Source: Podospora pseudoanserina
Lineage: Eukaryota > Ascomycota > Sordariomycetes > Sordariales > Podosporaceae
Direction: 5' to 3'
Length of the DNA stretch: 64,000 nt
Assembly (NCBI RefSeq): GCF_035222485.1
Contig: NC_085923.1
Span: 1,116,001 to 1,180,000 of the forward strand
Shown piece after piece: positions 24,295 through 34,829 of this stretch (the stretch's first letter is position 1; every line of letters begins with the position of its first letter). A program made the position numbers and the translations under genes. The notes under the pieces were generated by a model. It did no database searches and was not told where the DNA came from. It saw only the letters and a program-made list of their open reading frames with translations.

Positions 24295-25969
24295 ATGGGG
24301 GAGATGGCGAAGCCCGAGCTGGAATCGACAGACATTGGGAACAAGTTGGAAGATCTTTCTGGTGTCGAAATCAAGCCTGGAGACAACCCTTACAACGCTC
24401 TGATCAACGCTTGTCATGGTAATGCGGTACGTTCCTGAAGACTGTGATTGCACTTTTGTTGTCTTGTAGTGGAGGGGAGCAGGCGGTTGCTGAAAACAGA
24501 GGGAGGAAACTGAGGGAGCGAGAAGAGACATGGTGTTAGAAGAAGGAAGGAGAGGAAGAATTAGGAGGATTCCGAAGAAATAAGATAGGAAGATGGGAAA
24601 TAGGCGAGGCAGAGGGAAGAGGGATATTGAGAGGGAACAGAACAAGACTGTCGGCAACGAGGAGAAGTTGCCGGCGCATGCACTAGAGCGGGGCCAGAGG
24701 TCCGCGGAAGGTTACGGAGGGCGAGCGGGAAGAAGCTTGGAAAGCATCAGCGGAAACCCCGAAGAGGCCGAGGCCCTATCCGGACTTGAGCCCTAACAGA
24801 CTATCGGGGGGGAAGTGTATAAGCACCAAGTGCCGGCAGACGACGGGTTATCGGTCGGGATGTTGCCGGCAGCTTGTGGAAAAAGCGCTGGACAGAATAC
24901 GGAGTAAGGCAAAGGTACCGGAAGGGATGCGAAGCAAAATCGGAATCAGTGCCACCAGAGTAACTTTTCTTATTGATCAAGACTCGAGGCATCGAAATGT
25001 AAACAAAGGAAACCTGCTAATGAGACATGGTTCCAGGCCAAGATTCAGTCATTATATGCAGCCCATCGCATTGCCCGAAACTTGCAACAGAAAGAAAAGT
25101 TTCTATCTCACGAGTTCAAAGAACTCATCATCGATCCGTTTTTACTCCGTTTAGAGAACCCCAAGCTTGAGCCCGGATTCAAGGACCCTCGCAACTGTCT
25201 TGTTTTCTGGGCCAGGCCTCCAGATCACATCATCCGGTTGGTTGTTCATCTTCAGCAAGCACTCAAACAGGCAGCACCCAGTAAGCATATTTTCCTCCTT
25301 CCGCGAGCAGAGCTGACCGATCGAACCTTCCCAGACCTTTGGCTTATGCCGACTCACCGGATGCACATGACCACGCTCGAGATTGCCCATTCACGATCAC
25401 CGGCTGAAATTGAAAGTATGGTGGCCCTCATGCGGCCGAAACTCGCCAGTCTGACAAACATGCCCTTCACCAAGCGCGCTCGTCTGGTGAAGCCTTTTAT
25501 ATCCTATGACCTCTCGGCATTGGCTGTCTCGTTCTTGCCTGCGGCAGGCGAAGCAGTGCTCTCACCACCACCCGTGGCACCGCACCCAAAATACATCAAC
25601 CATCCAGGTCTGCTGGGGAACGACACGGCGGAAAGTGACACCTACACCTACCACCATCTGCGTCGCGATGTCTTTGACGAAGCAAAGTCGACTGGCGTAG
25701 AGATCGGGTCACGTTATGTTGTTCCCAGTGCCCACATCACGCTGGGTCGATATCTTACACAGACAGACCACGAGATGCCGGAACAGCGGCAGAAATGGGT
25801 CCAAGCTATTGATGATTTGAACAAGTGGCTGGAAGGTGAGGTCTGGGATGTGCAAGATGGAGAATATGTTGGCGAGTGGATCGTGGGCCAGGAGAGGGGG
25901 TTGGATGCTCGGAATGGGGCCCTTTGGTATGGTGGTGGCCGTACCATCATGGTTGGAGAAGGCTTCTAA
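24295..25969 (+). CDS. 2H phosphoesterase (RNA ligase/cyclic phosphodiesterase-like)
   Basis: Two exons: 24295-24426 and 25037-25969, 354 aa. Exon 1 begins MGEMAKPELESTD and ends LINACHGNA before the donor GTACGT. Exon 2 resumes in phase 0 after TTCCAG as AKIQSLYAAHRIARN. The core has the two signature HxT motifs of the 2H superfamily, HMTTLEIAH in the first half and AHITLGRYL in the second. These enzymes act on 2',3'-cyclic phosphates or ligate RNA ends, and fungal members of this branch are uncharacterised. The 610-nt intron is several times longer than the others in the window. An alternative is that translation starts inside the long frame near 25082, but that frame opens with TTG and would lose the conserved N-terminal helix. 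Confidence 0.82.
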
Positions 25970-26978
25970 GATGTGCTGCGTAGCATGATGTAGCATATAT
26001 GAAGGTTGGTGTTTCGGCCGTCGTTTTCCGCCGTTGTTGGTTGCGGGTGGCCAGTCACGGAAACGGACACAGAGGTGTTGCGGGGCTACTTTGGGCTGCT
26101 GAGCACCGCTGACCACTCAAAAGTTGACGTTCGCATGTCAGGGCCCCGCTGTCCCCGGCTGTCGTGTCCATAGGTAGTGGAGCAAGGGTCTGGCACGCTT
26201 GTCTTTCCGGACTGGACGGTCCTGAGCGGCCCTCTCGATCCGCATTCCCTAGCGGGCGTAGCCAGGCTAGCAAGCATCCATCCTCTCCATACAGAGTATA
26301 GTCGTTAGCAATGCTGTAGTGTTCATTGTACAAACTATAGACCAACACCACTTCAGACCAGCATAGCAGTCTTCTTCACGCAAGCATATCCCCGTCTCCC
26401 CCAGCGCCGAGCTGTCTGCCGATCGCGACAGGCGTTCTCCAAACAGCCCACCTTCGCCGATCCCCACGATCTTCGAACCCGTCCGCCGCGACCCGTCCGC
26501 CCGTCCACCATCCTCTCCGGCCGCCCCAATCGCCGTTTTGTACAATCTCCAGCAGGGCTTTGGTGACCGTCGCGTCTGCGGCTTCAATTAAGCCCATTGC
26601 GGTCGGCGTGTTCCTTGAAGATATCGTGAGCTCGATTGGCGTGCCAGCTTTGTTGTGATGGTGTGGTTTCTCCTTGCTATGGTGCTCTGGTGATGTTATG
26701 GTCGGTGTGCTTGAAAACTGGAAACAACGATAGGAGTACTGATTCGTCGGAGCAGACAAAGCAAGCTCCACCTCTCGGGTCGGGTCCTAGTAACAAAAAG
26801 ACACAATAGTGGCGGCAGAGAGAGCAAGCACGCGATACGGACAAGAGAAGAGAAAAGAGAAAAGAGAAAAGAGAAAGAGAAAGAGAAAGAGAAAGGGCAT
26901 GCTTTGAGTGGGCGTATGCGAATGCGCTGAGGCCGTATACCTCCGGAGCGAAGACTGACCAGCCCGCTGCCGGCCGCC
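25970..26978. other. Intergenic region with purine-rich leader
   Basis: This is the 3' flank of the 2H gene and the upstream region of the RasGAP gene. An AG-rich tract made of GAGAAAA/GAGAAA units runs from about 26838 to 26895, less than 150 bp upstream of the RasGAP ATG, and probably lies in the promoter or 5' UTR. No gene is supported. Confidence 0.5.
26838..26895. repeat. Purine-rich simple repeat (GAGAAA/GAGAAAA)n
   Basis: Repeated GAGAAAA units change to GAGAAA units along about 58 bp. The tract lies 84-141 bp upstream of the RasGAP start codon. Such homopurine tracts are common in fungal promoters and leaders. Confidence 0.8.
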
Positions 26979-29900
26979 ATGGACACCAGATCGTTTGGTA
27001 GCAGCGGCAGCAGTAACAGCAGCAGCAGCAGCGTCAGCGGGAATGGTGGCGCCCCTGCGCTCCCTGAGCGTCCAGCACAAAGCTCAGTGCTTGCTCCAGT
27101 GTCCGAGGTGCCGTCGTTGCGAGGCATGGAGAGGCTGTCCACCAGTAACCTTCGCAGCACCTTCCGTCCCAGCCTGGTCGTGCAGCACCGTGGTGACACA
27201 GCCGTCACACCTGAGCCGGCCGACGTCGCACTCGACAGCCGCGACAGAACTGGCCAGGCGTCCCGCGCTTTCGGTTCCGTGTCACCTCAGACCTCTCCCA
27301 GAACGATACCCGGTGTCCCGGCCAGCCTGCCTGTGAGGCGCCAGGGTGTGGTCTTTAACGATTCCTTTGCCGGGTCCTATGAGGCCAATTCGTCCAGTCC
27401 TCCGCTTCGACCGCCGCCCTCGTTTCGTCCCAGGACACACACGATGGACGGTGCTTTCCGCCAACAGCTTGCCCCGACCGTCGAGGCACGACACCGCGTC
27501 GGCTCCTTTTCCTCGTCTCTCCCCGTGGCTGATGAGCTCAGGCTGCCGCCTCTCCAGCCACCCCTTGACTCATACCGACTCCCAGATCTCCAGCAGACAT
27601 CACTCAGCACGTCTGCTCAAAAGGACAAGAAGTCGGCAGGCACCCGCAGTCGTTTGACAAAACGGCCCTCGTCTCGGCCCAGCTCGCCCCTGCTTTCCCT
27701 CCCGCCATCAGTTGACTCGTTGCTGCTGCCCATACCCACAACTGATGCGAACAAGGTGCTGCTGCTGATGAAGAATCTCTGCGGCAGGATGCGAGGCGAT
27801 ATAGAGTACCAGCGAGAAAGCGGCGGGCCCTGGCACAGCGGTGTATGCTATATAGAAGAGGATAAAGGAAGCCTAATGTTTGACCCAGGGGACCGGGGCC
27901 CTTTTCACACCACACTGGTTCCTGACCTGCGTGGGTGCAGGGTGGTGCCAATGGAACAAATGGATGGAGAATACCAATGCCTGGAACTCATCGCTCCCCA
28001 GCTGACATCAACCCTTCTCTTGCGGCCGCTGGTGGCCGAAGAGCTCGATCTCTGGCTGGCGGCGCTTCTTTGCTGGCAACAACTGCGACCGCCCGCTTCA
28101 AAGCAGACACCACCTCGCGCGACCACCACAGCAGCTCCAGCACGACCCGAGGTCAAGCGCCGTGTGTCTTCTTCGGGCCTGCGCGACACCCCCGTAATCA
28201 AAGTTGGCAAGGTCATGCTGTGGGACAAGGGCATCGCCACCTCCCCTCGCGCCATCGTCAAACGACCCTCGACCCGTGATCTCAAGTCAGCGCAAACTGC
28301 ATGGAGAAAGGTGTCTTGTATTCTTCATGACAATGGTGAGCTCAAGCTCATGACGGAAAATGATGTAACGGTGCTCTCGGTCATTGAGCTGCCTCAGCTA
28401 GCCAGGTCAGCCATTCAGCAGCTGGACAGATCTGTGTTGGACGAGGACTACTGCCTGGCCATTTTCCCCATATACTCGTCGACCTCCACCCAGCTTTCGA
28501 TTTTCAGACCAATATATGTGTCACTAGAGTCGCGGGTGCTGTTTGAGGTCTGGTTTGTGCTTTTGCGCGCATTCACTGTTCCTGACGTCTACACTCTGGA
28601 TCCCGCCAGTGGAGGACAGGTGTGCGAGGTGGCAGATCTCCAAGCTGAGCCTCCTGGTGAGACCTTTAGGCTGGAGAAGACAATATCTGTGAGGGTTACT
28701 GAGGCCAAACTACGCGGGCGCACCCTTATTGCAGACGGACAAGCTTCGGATCGCCATAACAAGAGCGCCGATCACGAAGGAATCACGGGCAATTATCTGG
28801 CCGAAGTCATCCTCGATGGAGAGGTCAGAGCTCGCACGACAACCAAGATGAACACCAAAAAGCCGTTCTGGCGGGAAGACTGCGAGTTTGTAGACCTCCC
28901 TGCGTCGCTGCCTTATCTGTCGGTCCTGCTGAAACGGATTGATGGAAACATGGAGAGCTTCACGCATCAACTGCAAGCTACTTTGGGGTTGGCCAGGACA
29001 GGCAACCTGGCTGAAGTTCTCTGCGGTGCTGTTGATATACCACTGCATCAGCTCGACCGAGGAAAGGATCACGAGCAGTGGTTTCCGATCTGCGATGAGA
29101 GACACCAGTCTGTCGGCTCCATGCTGGTACGACTACATCACGAGGAGCTTGTGGTGCTCCTATCTAAACATTATCAGCCGCTTTCAGACCTCCTGCATCG
29201 CTTTAGCTCTGGACTAACGGCGCAAATTACCGAGGCCCTCCCCGGAAACCTGCGGCGCGTCGCCGAGACGTTTCTCAACATATTCCAGGTTTCAGGCACC
29301 TCGAACGAGTGGCTGATGAACATGGTTGAGGAAGAGATTGACGGCATTGGAAGCCAGGCCACGCTGAAAAAGCCCAGGTTCAGCAGTCGGCTCAAGTCCA
29401 GTGATTCCTTAGAATCCACGAGCGATAGGGAGCAAATTGTTCGCGATATGGGCAAGTCGCTTCAGGGTGAGGCCAATTTGCTGTTCAGGGGCAACTCCCT
29501 CTTGACGCAAGCACTCGAGTTTCACATGCGCCGCCTTGGAAAGGAATATTTACACGAAACACTGGCCGAGAAGATATTTGAAATCAACGAGCTCAACCCC
29601 AACTGCGAGGTCGATCCCAGCAAGTTGCAGCAGGGCGAGGATGCGCAGCATCATTGGAATCACCTCATCCAGCTGACAAGCGAGCTTTGGGGCTGCATTG
29701 CTGCATCAGCGTCACGGTTACCACCCGAGCTCCGGCATATTCTCAAATACATTCGTGCTGTGGCCGAGGATCGATACGGAGATTTCCTCCGCACCGTAAC
29801 CTACACCTCGGTGTCTGGCTTCCTCTTCCTTCGCTTCCTCTGCCCAGCTATTCTCAACCCGAAACTATTTGGCCTCCTGCGCGACCACCCTCAACCCCGA

Positions 29901-30908
29901 GCCCAGCGCACACTAACCCTCATAGCCAAGGGTCTCCAAGCCCTCGCAAACCTCTCCACCATCGGCAAGAAGGAAACCTGGATGGAACCCATGAACCGCT
30001 TCCTGACCGCACAGCGCCAGGCCTTCAAAGACTTTCTCGATGCCGTCTGCGCTATCCCCGCCGAACGCACCAAAATGACCCTCCAGGCCTCCTACTCAAC
30101 CCCAGTCGCCATCATGGGCCGGCTATCACCACTCGCTCGCGAAGGCTTCCCCTCGCTACCCTACCTCCTTGATCCCGGCCGCAACTTCGCCGCCCTCGTC
30201 AAGCTCTGGATGGACGCCCACCCCATCACCGCCAGCGCTTCCAAGGTGTACACAGGGGACCTTTTGAAATTCCACACCATGTGTGTAGACCTCCACCGCC
30301 GAGCAACAGCCTGCTACTCCCAGATCGAAACCCTCCGCAGCGCCGTCGACGCAGTCAGCCAGCTCCCCGACAATGACCGCATCAGCCTCACCGATGCCCT
30401 TGATCGGATCAGCCTGGGCGACACACTGCACATCTCACCATACAGCAACAGCAGCCACACCGCCTTCTGGTTTGACGCCGAGGGCCGCCCGCCAGGCTCG
30501 GCGGGGAGTGATGTCGTGCTCGATCATACATCCCTGGCGCTTTCCCCGAGCAGTCACAGCAAATTTGACTCGAGGTTTGGTGGAGGGAACAGTGGGGGTG
30601 GCAACAACAGACAGGTCTCGAGAAGCAGTGAGATGTCTGGTGCCTATGGTGGCGGCAACCCTGGCGGTGGTGGTGCTGCTGGCACGGTGCGCAACCTGCC
30701 TCGGAAGCTCCTCAATGGCTTTATTCGTAAGGCGAGGACGGTTTCACCTGATATGCCTGAGGGCGCGACGAGCTCCTCGTCTACCCCCAGCAGTGGCACG
30801 CCGTGGGATCGGGAGCAGCAGGTGCAAGAAAGGGGAAGAGACAAGCAATATGAGCGGGAACATAAGCGGAGGGAGAAGGATAGGGACCGGGGTAGAGATA
30901 GGGATTAG
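26979..30908 (+). CDS. bud2: Ras-family GTPase-activating protein, Bud2/Cla2-like
   Basis: Uninterrupted frame of 1,309 aa. The first 250 residues are Ser/Pro/Arg-rich, with a CAG/AGC-encoded Ser-Asn run near residues 8-22. Two PH-like blocks (about 260-375 and 405-530) are followed by a C2 domain (about 563-700) and a RasGAP domain (about 825-1110). RasGAP hallmarks are LLFRGNSLLTQ near residue 834, carrying the arginine finger, and FLFLRFLCPAILNPKLFGLL near 947. The C-terminus is Gly/Ser-rich and ends in a highly charged RDRGRDRD tail. In yeast, Bud2 stimulates GTP hydrolysis by the polarity GTPase Rsr1/Bud1. The PH-C2-RasGAP order and length fit that fungal class, but the symbol is assigned by architecture; another Ras GAP is possible. 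Confidence 0.88.
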   Translation: MDTRSFGSSGSSNSSSSSVSGNGGAPALPERPAQSSVLAPVSEVPSLRGMERLSTSNLRSTFRPSLVVQHRGDTAVTPEPADVALDSRDRTGQASRAFGSVSPQTSPRTIPGVPASLPVRRQGVVFNDSFAGSYEANSSSPPLRPPPSFRPRTHTMDGAFRQQLAPTVEARHRVGSFSSSLPVADELRLPPLQPPLDSYRLPDLQQTSLSTSAQKDKKSAGTRSRLTKRPSSRPSSPLLSLPPSVDSLLLPIPTTDANKVLLLMKNLCGRMRGDIEYQRESGGPWHSGVCYIEEDKGSLMFDPGDRGPFHTTLVPDLRGCRVVPMEQMDGEYQCLELIAPQLTSTLLLRPLVAEELDLWLAALLCWQQLRPPASKQTPPRATTTAAPARPEVKRRVSSSGLRDTPVIKVGKVMLWDKGIATSPRAIVKRPSTRDLKSAQTAWRKVSCILHDNGELKLMTENDVTVLSVIELPQLARSAIQQLDRSVLDEDYCLAIFPIYSSTSTQLSIFRPIYVSLESRVLFEVWFVLLRAFTVPDVYTLDPASGGQVCEVADLQAEPPGETFRLEKTISVRVTEAKLRGRTLIADGQASDRHNKSADHEGITGNYLAEVILDGEVRARTTTKMNTKKPFWREDCEFVDLPASLPYLSVLLKRIDGNMESFTHQLQATLGLARTGNLAEVLCGAVDIPLHQLDRGKDHEQWFPICDERHQSVGSMLVRLHHEELVVLLSKHYQPLSDLLHRFSSGLTAQITEALPGNLRRVAETFLNIFQVSGTSNEWLMNMVEEEIDGIGSQATLKKPRFSSRLKSSDSLESTSDREQIVRDMGKSLQGEANLLFRGNSLLTQALEFHMRRLGKEYLHETLAEKIFEINELNPNCEVDPSKLQQGEDAQHHWNHLIQLTSELWGCIAASASRLPPELRHILKYIRAVAEDRYGDFLRTVTYTSVSGFLFLRFLCPAILNPKLFGLLRDHPQPRAQRTLTLIAKGLQALANLSTIGKKETWMEPMNRFLTAQRQAFKDFLDAVCAIPAERTKMTLQASYSTPVAIMGRLSPLAREGFPSLPYLLDPGRNFAALVKLWMDAHPITASASKVYTGDLLKFHTMCVDLHRRATACYSQIETLRSAVDAVSQLPDNDRISLTDALDRISLGDTLHISPYSNSSHTAFWFDAEGRPPGSAGSDVVLDHTSLALSPSSHSKFDSRFGGGNSGGGNNRQVSRSSEMSGAYGGGNPGGGGAAGTVRNLPRKLLNGFIRKARTVSPDMPEGATSSSSTPSSGTPWDREQQVQERGRDKQYEREHKRREKDRDRGRDRD

Positions 30909-31488
30909 TATATGTGTATGTATGCGTTTTGTGTATATGCGGCGTTAGGGGGCGAGGGAGGTGGGTTTGGTTAACACCGCCAGAAATCAATGATAGCCGT
31001 TGGAGACGCTGAAAGGATTCATCATGGTGGTGAAGATGGCGGGTCGGAGTATAAAAGGATCACATACAGTCTTGTCACTGGATGAAGGTGGCATTTGCGA
31101 AATATAGTTGCACAACACAACCTACTAGCATTGGGTGTTGCTATATTGGTTGTCACGAACGGTTGCTGCCAGAAGACAGCAACACAACATACTATGCAGG
31201 ATAACACATCAACTCTCAGTATTAGCTCTGGAATCGGATGAACGAAAAGAGAAAGTCAATCCTAGTATTGATGAAAAGACCTAGTGTCCCTTCGCTTATG
31301 TTGGGTATGCGTGAACATTACTGCGAACCCCCCCCCCCCTCCACTAGTTTTCTTCCCATTGCGAGTTTTGACGCCATGAAACCCCATCCAGGAAGAGAGA
31401 AACAATGTGTGAAAAAGGTACCTGGCTACCCTGTATGTGTCAGAAATCGCTTGCAAAGTCATAACTCAATCATCTTTCCATGCCCCGT
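30909..31488. other. Convergent intergenic region
   Basis: 3' flanks of the RasGAP and cyclophilin genes. A run of 12 C at about 31329-31340 is the only notable feature. No gene or RNA was recognised. Confidence 0.5.
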
Positions 31489-32690
31489 TCAGCTAAAGAA
31501 CTTCTTGTACGCCGCCTTCTCCTTGGCGCGTCTCGCAGCAGCCGCCTTCTTGACCTCGGCCAGCTCCTTCGCGACAGCCGCGTTCTCCGGGTCAACCTTT
31601 TGAGCCTCTCCCAAACTCTCCAGAGCAGCATCCTCGTCCTTGAGACGCAACTGAGCACGTCCGCGGTGGTAGAGAGCCTTTGCCTTCTCCTTGCCTGAGA
31701 TGCCAGCCACGGCAAGAGCACCGTTTGCAGAACGAACCGTGTCATCCCACGCCTCCAGCTTGAAATTCATGAGCGCCGCGTTGGTGTTGAGCGAGATGCG
31801 CAAAGTGCTGAGCCTGGACTTGGTCTCATCGGATTCGTTGTCCAGATCGGGGTCCTCGTTCAGGTAGCGCAAGCCCTTTTGGTATTTGTCCAGGGCCACG
31901 CTCAAGTCGCCACCCTTGAAAGCCTTGTTGCCAAACTCCTTGCAGTCGCTGGCGATTGTGAGGATTTGAGTGGCGGAAAGAGTTTCGCTGCCACTAACTT
32001 GGTCTTCGGGGAAATCTTCGTACTCATCACCATAGGCGTCGGCGGTCTTGGTGTCGGCGGTGATGGCTTCGGAGCCGGAGAGCTCGCCGCAGTCGGCGAT
32101 GACGGCATCTTTCGTGGGCTTGTCGGCTTGAGTGGTGAGGTTTTCGAGTTGACGGACGACGGACTTGCCGCTGAGGACCTCTCCAAAAACGACATGCTTT
32201 CCATCGAGATGTGGTGTTGGCACAGTAGTAATGAAGAATTGGGAACCGTTTGTACCTGTGGTCACGCCAACACTAGTCAGTCAAACTGCGCAAGCTATAT
32301 GACGAGGACACCTAGCCGGTGTTACCTACCGGGACCAGCATTAGCCATGGACAGCAAGAAAGGACGGTCGTGCTTCAGCTCAAAGTTCTCATCCTCAAAC
32401 TTGGCACCATAGATGGACTCGCCGCCTGTGCCATTGCCGGCCGTGAAGTCACCACCCTGGATCATGAACTGCTTGATGATGCGGTGGAATAGTGACCCCT
32501 TGTAGTGCAAAGGTTTACCGGCCTTGCCGATACCCTTCTCGCCCGTGCAGAGAGCGCGGAAGTTCTCGGCCGTCTTGGGCACAATGTCATCGTAAAGCTC
32601 GAATGTGATGCGGCCGGCGGGCTTTCCTCCGATGGTAACGTCAAAGAAGACGCGGCTGCGAGCCTTCTTTGTCTCCTCGGTGCTGCTCAT
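31489..32690 (-). CDS. CPR6: Cyclophilin 40 (peptidyl-prolyl isomerase D with TPR domain)
   Basis: Two exons: 32690-32330 and 32255-31489. The 74-nt intron (GTAGGT..CACAG) sits inside the isomerase domain, joining MANAGPG to [10 protein letters not shown]; 375 aa. The cyclophilin domain (about 12-180) carries [24 protein letters not shown] and [12 protein letters not shown], including the catalytic-site Arg and Phe/Met residues of the family. Three TPR motifs follow (about 225-355). The C-terminus is Ala/Lys-rich and ends AYKKFFS. Cyp40 proteins isomerise prolyl bonds and dock on Hsp90 through the TPR domain, so a cytosolic chaperone role is expected. The length is normal for the family (about 370 aa). 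Confidence 0.95.
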
Positions 32691-33314
32691 GGTTGCTATA
32701 ACGGGTGTCTTGGGTAGATGGAATGGGTTGTTTCTAGAAGGGGGAGAAAAATTAGAAGGAGAGTTCCCCTGGTGCGTTTACAAGCGCGCGCGTTCGTAAG
32801 GAGTGCTCAAGGGGGCACGTTGAAGAGAGGGCTACTTTCGATGTTGTGGGTAGAATTGGGTGTTAAAAAATTAACAGTGCAGTGTGGATGGAAGACTATA
32901 GTGATCACAGACGAATTGGGGATGTCAATGGTCCTTTTCAATCGCAACTCGGCCTGTTGGATGCACTGGCAGACATCAATACAGGCATGGAGGGGAGCTT
33001 CCTGAACCTTCGAAATGGTGGGGCTGTCAACAGTCAAGCACCGACAATGAATGAGGGGTTGGGGTCGCGGTGGGGCCTCTGGGCTAAAAGAAGCCGCAAG
33101 CAACCTGGAACCTTACCTGTTTTGGAAAGGTGCCATCTCGCCCACATGCCTGCCGGGACACTTCTCCAGACTTCAAACCACCACCGCATGCCTGGTAGGA
33201 ACAACGCTGAGTATAACATCACACGGTATGAGCTCACCAGTTGTCTTTATTTGGCTAATCGCGTGATGATCTGAAGAGGCACCCGCCGGTGTAGCAGTAC
33301 GGACGGATTAGTCC
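32691..33314. other. Intergenic region between cyclophilin and DTD genes
   Basis: Both neighbours lie on the minus strand, so this is the cyclophilin promoter and the DTD 3' flank. Small ORFs show no recognisable content. Confidence 0.5.
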
Positions 33315-34015
33315 TTATTTGGGCGGTTCCGTGGTCTTTGGCTTCTTCTGGTCTTGTTCCTTGGGAGGGCTTGCTGAGACCTCAAGAGTGACCTTGTTTG
33401 ATATAAGCAAAACACCCAAAGAAAAAAGGAAAGAGGTGGCGCTTTCTGGGGCTTACCGGTCCGTCATTTACGAGGGCAACCTGCATCATGGCTTGGAAGA
33501 CGCCATCCTTCACCTTGTCGGCAGCATAGCCTTCCTGAACTCGGCGGTAGAAATACTGGTAGAGGCTCTTGGCCTCGTCCCCTCCCATGGCACCGTGGAA
33601 GTCCGGTTTGCTGCCCTTCTTGGTAGAAGCTAGGAGCGTGAATTGTGATACTGTGATCAGGGCCATTTTTAGCATACGGATCATTGCAACACTGACAACT
33701 CACAGAGTATTGCTCACCACATAGTACTTCGCCGTTGATATCTTGGACATTCTTCTTCCAACGGCCCCCTGTATCATCATCCCAAAGCCTCAACTTGAGG
33801 ACCTTCGCTGCCAGGGCATCAGCTTCCTTCTCAGTGTCACCCGGCGCAACTGCAGCCAGGACCAAGATGCCTTTTCCTATCGATGAAACCAGCTCCTGGT
33901 CTACCGTGACCGAGGCTGAAAGCACTCGTTGAAGGATGGCTATTTATATATCGCTCAGATTCGGGTCTTGAAAGCATATTCCAAGGCATTCGGAGGACTG
34001 TGACATACCCTTCAT
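33315..34015 (-). CDS. DTD1: D-aminoacyl-tRNA deacylase (DTD)
   Basis: Four exons: 34015-34009 (7 nt), 33939-33718, 33650-33457 and 33392-33315, 166 aa. The introns are 69, 67 and 64 nt. The 7-nt first exon encodes only ATG AAG G; splicing gives MKAILQRVLSASVTVDQELV, the conserved DTD N-terminus. Exon joins restore the cross-subunit motif region SQFTLLA (CVSQFTLLASTKKGSKPDFH) and the Gly-Pro motif region (NDGPVTLEVSA). DTD is a homodimeric cytosolic enzyme that hydrolyses D-amino acids mischarged on tRNA. The C-terminal tail is Lys/Pro-rich and dispensable-looking. It is divergent from Not3/5, with about 800 bp between start codons. Confidence 0.93.
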
Positions 34016-34829
34016 GTTGCAGACTTCTTCGTGAAATGGTCAAGTCGTAGGGAGTTGGGCTTTGTCAGCCAGTGGCGGCCAGCTGAATGGCCTTGTTGGC
34101 TTATAAAAGTGGATTCAGGAAAAGCATCCCTGTTTCTCCAAGCAAGACTGAGCCAAGTCCTGTGTAACAGAACAGATAGTTGGCCATATGCAATTGCCCC
34201 TTTTACACGGAGAAACAAGCCGAGAGAAGAATACAAATGGCAAGGAGGGTGCTGTCAATTGCTCCGTCATCAATCAAAGATAGTAGCCAAGTGAATTGCT
34301 CCATGTGTAACCCAATTGATAAGGCCCGAGGGCGAGGCTCTTTATCGGGGGCGATAGTGGATACTAGTGCGAGTCCCAATCCCAGGTCTCACACAGGGCA
34401 GCAGCGGGCGGGCGAGGTGAGGGTGTCTGAGCTGGGCTTGCCATTCTTTGATTTGGCCGACAGCCTGCCATCTCTTGCTGCATCAGCAAACAGCCTGGTT
34501 TGTTTCAGCGACTTCGCATTCCCTTCCCTTCCCCCCCCTCAATACCAACCACGACTTGTTCCCCTTCTCGCATGTTGCCCTTTTTTACGCCGACAGAGCT
34601 GCAATCATTCCCACGGTAAATAACCTACCTACCCGGCCGTGTGACGTTGTTGGACGGGTCGAAGCTAATTAACTTGCAGCTTTGGCAGTCATATTCCGAC
34701 TACTCCAACCCTGGAGAGAAAGGCTGATTGCCTGCCCCCGAGTTATTTGGTCGCGCGACGGCCAGCCACCAAACGAACCCCTCACCCTAAACCTTACGTT
34801 TCCTACAGCGCAGCACCACTACCAGCAAG
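34016..34829. other. Divergent promoter region of DTD and Not3/5 genes
   Basis: Non-coding as far as can be seen. The part before 34830 is C/T-rich, consistent with a 5' UTR. ORF 34180-34623 (147 codons plus) has no domain and is not called. Confidence 0.5.
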
